NCBI GenBank assembly: GCA_031265965.1
Contig: JAISBX010000182.1
Coordinates: 1-15,028 of the forward strand
Direction: 5' to 3'
Length of the DNA stretch: 15,028 nucleotides
DNA from: Oscillospiraceae bacterium
GTDB taxonomy: Bacteria; Bacillota_A; Clostridia; Oscillospirales; Oscillospiraceae
The notes beneath the pieces were generated by a model. The model saw nothing but the letters and a program-made list of their open reading frames with translations. It was not told the origin of the DNA and did no database searches. The position numbers were made by a program, and so were the translations under genes. How positions within the stretch are numbered: the stretch's first letter is position 1; each line of letters opens with the position of its first letter. Positions 14,744 to 15,028 of this stretch are shown here, one piece after another.

Positions 14744-15028
14744 TTACAGCGAATTTATCCTCTCGATCGTCGCGGCGGACGCGACCTTCAATTTTGCACA
14801 GAGCTCGTCGTAGGGCTGTCCGTTTTTCAAAGCGGACTCAAGCGCCGCCGAGACCGTGTTGACCTCCGGCAGAGACAGGTTGGCGGACACGCCCTTGATC
14901 GTGTGCGCCATATTCGCGGCGCCCTCTATATTGCCGCTCTCGATTTCCGCCGCGAGGGAGTCGGTGTAGTTTGCCTCCACAAAGCGGATCAGCAGCTTCT
15001 TGTACAGCCCCATGTTGCCGCCGACGCG
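14744..15028 (-). CDS. Hpt phosphotransfer domain, C-terminal part of a gene running off the window
   Basis: The frame is open to the window edge, where it reads RVGGNMGLYKKLLIRFVEAN, a standard Hpt opening (RxGGNxxLYxxLL), so the start lies outside. About 94 residues are visible. The phospho-histidine is His42 of this fragment in NMAHTIKGVSANL, the AHxLKG-type motif; NIEGAANMAHTIKG and LPEVNTVSAALESAL complete the four-helix pattern. It relays phosphate between a receiver and another receiver. It could be the tail of a hybrid histidine kinase or a free Hpt protein; which one cannot be told here. It stops 17 bases before the HD-GYP response regulator. Confidence 0.88.
   Translation of the reverse strand, partial: RVGGNMGLYKKLLIRFVEANYTDSLAAEIESGNIEGAANMAHTIKGVSANLSLPEVNTVSAALESALKNGQPYDELCAKLKVASAATIERINSL

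Noticed and set aside
1..15028. CRISPR arrays, insertion sequences, tRNA or rRNA genes, phage genes, replication origin
   Set aside because: I found no regular spaced repeats, transposase motifs, tRNA-like cloverleaf or DnaA-box cluster on reading both strands. The gene content is chromosomal housekeeping.

Overview
The window is GC-rich and gene-dense. It reads as ordinary chromosome of an anaerobic, probably low-abundance or uncultured member of the Clostridia (Firmicutes). The reasons are an NfnAB-type ferredoxin/NADPH transhydrogenase, the Firmicutes gene order gdpP-rplI-dnaB, the order tilS-hpt-ftsH, a CwlD-like amidase, and frequent GTG/TTG starts behind purine-rich Shine-Dalgarno sites. 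An odd codon habit runs through it: ATA is the favoured isoleucine codon although third positions are otherwise GC-rich (16 of 23 Ile codons in nfnB). I cannot name a genus. The sporulation inference rests only on the CwlD resemblance.

Layout on the + strand. Bases 1-1804 hold the 3' end of nfnA overlapping nfnB, an electron-bifurcating NAD(P)H/ferredoxin enzyme. An AT-rich promoter at about 1832-1840 then starts a second run: an adenine-phosphoribosyltransferase-like protein, purine nucleoside phosphorylase DeoD, a small GNAT-fold protein and an iron-dependent alcohol dehydrogenase (1870-4631). From 4664 a tightly packed housekeeping run follows: gdpP (c-di-AMP phosphodiesterase), rplI, dnaB, tilS, hpt, ftsH and a CwlD-like amidase, ending at a 41-base perfect-to-near-perfect hairpin at 13247-13287. 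Internal promoters are likely inside tilS (9561-9590) and at the end of hpt (10441-10470).

Layout on the - strand. Converging on that hairpin are a small basic coiled-coil protein of unknown function with its own very good sigma-A promoter (13311-13568, promoter 13603-13631), an HD-GYP response regulator (13668-14726), and the 3' end of a gene encoding an Hpt phosphotransfer domain that runs off the window (14744-15028). The last two look like parts of one phosphorelay ending in cyclic-di-nucleotide turnover.

The genes fit together as nucleotide salvage (APRT-like, DeoD, Hpt-type hypoxanthine phosphoribosyltransferase), nucleotide second-messenger breakdown (GdpP for c-di-AMP, HD-GYP probably for c-di-GMP), replication and translation upkeep (DnaB, L9, TilS), and membrane or wall quality control (FtsH, amidase). 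I do not see a clearly new multi-gene system. The most unusual points are substitutions of normally conserved residues in DeoD (His near the N-terminus) and GdpP (GGGH to GGGN), an AT-rich promoter patch inside tilS, and the autonomous small coiled-coil gene with an operator-like repeat over its -10 box.
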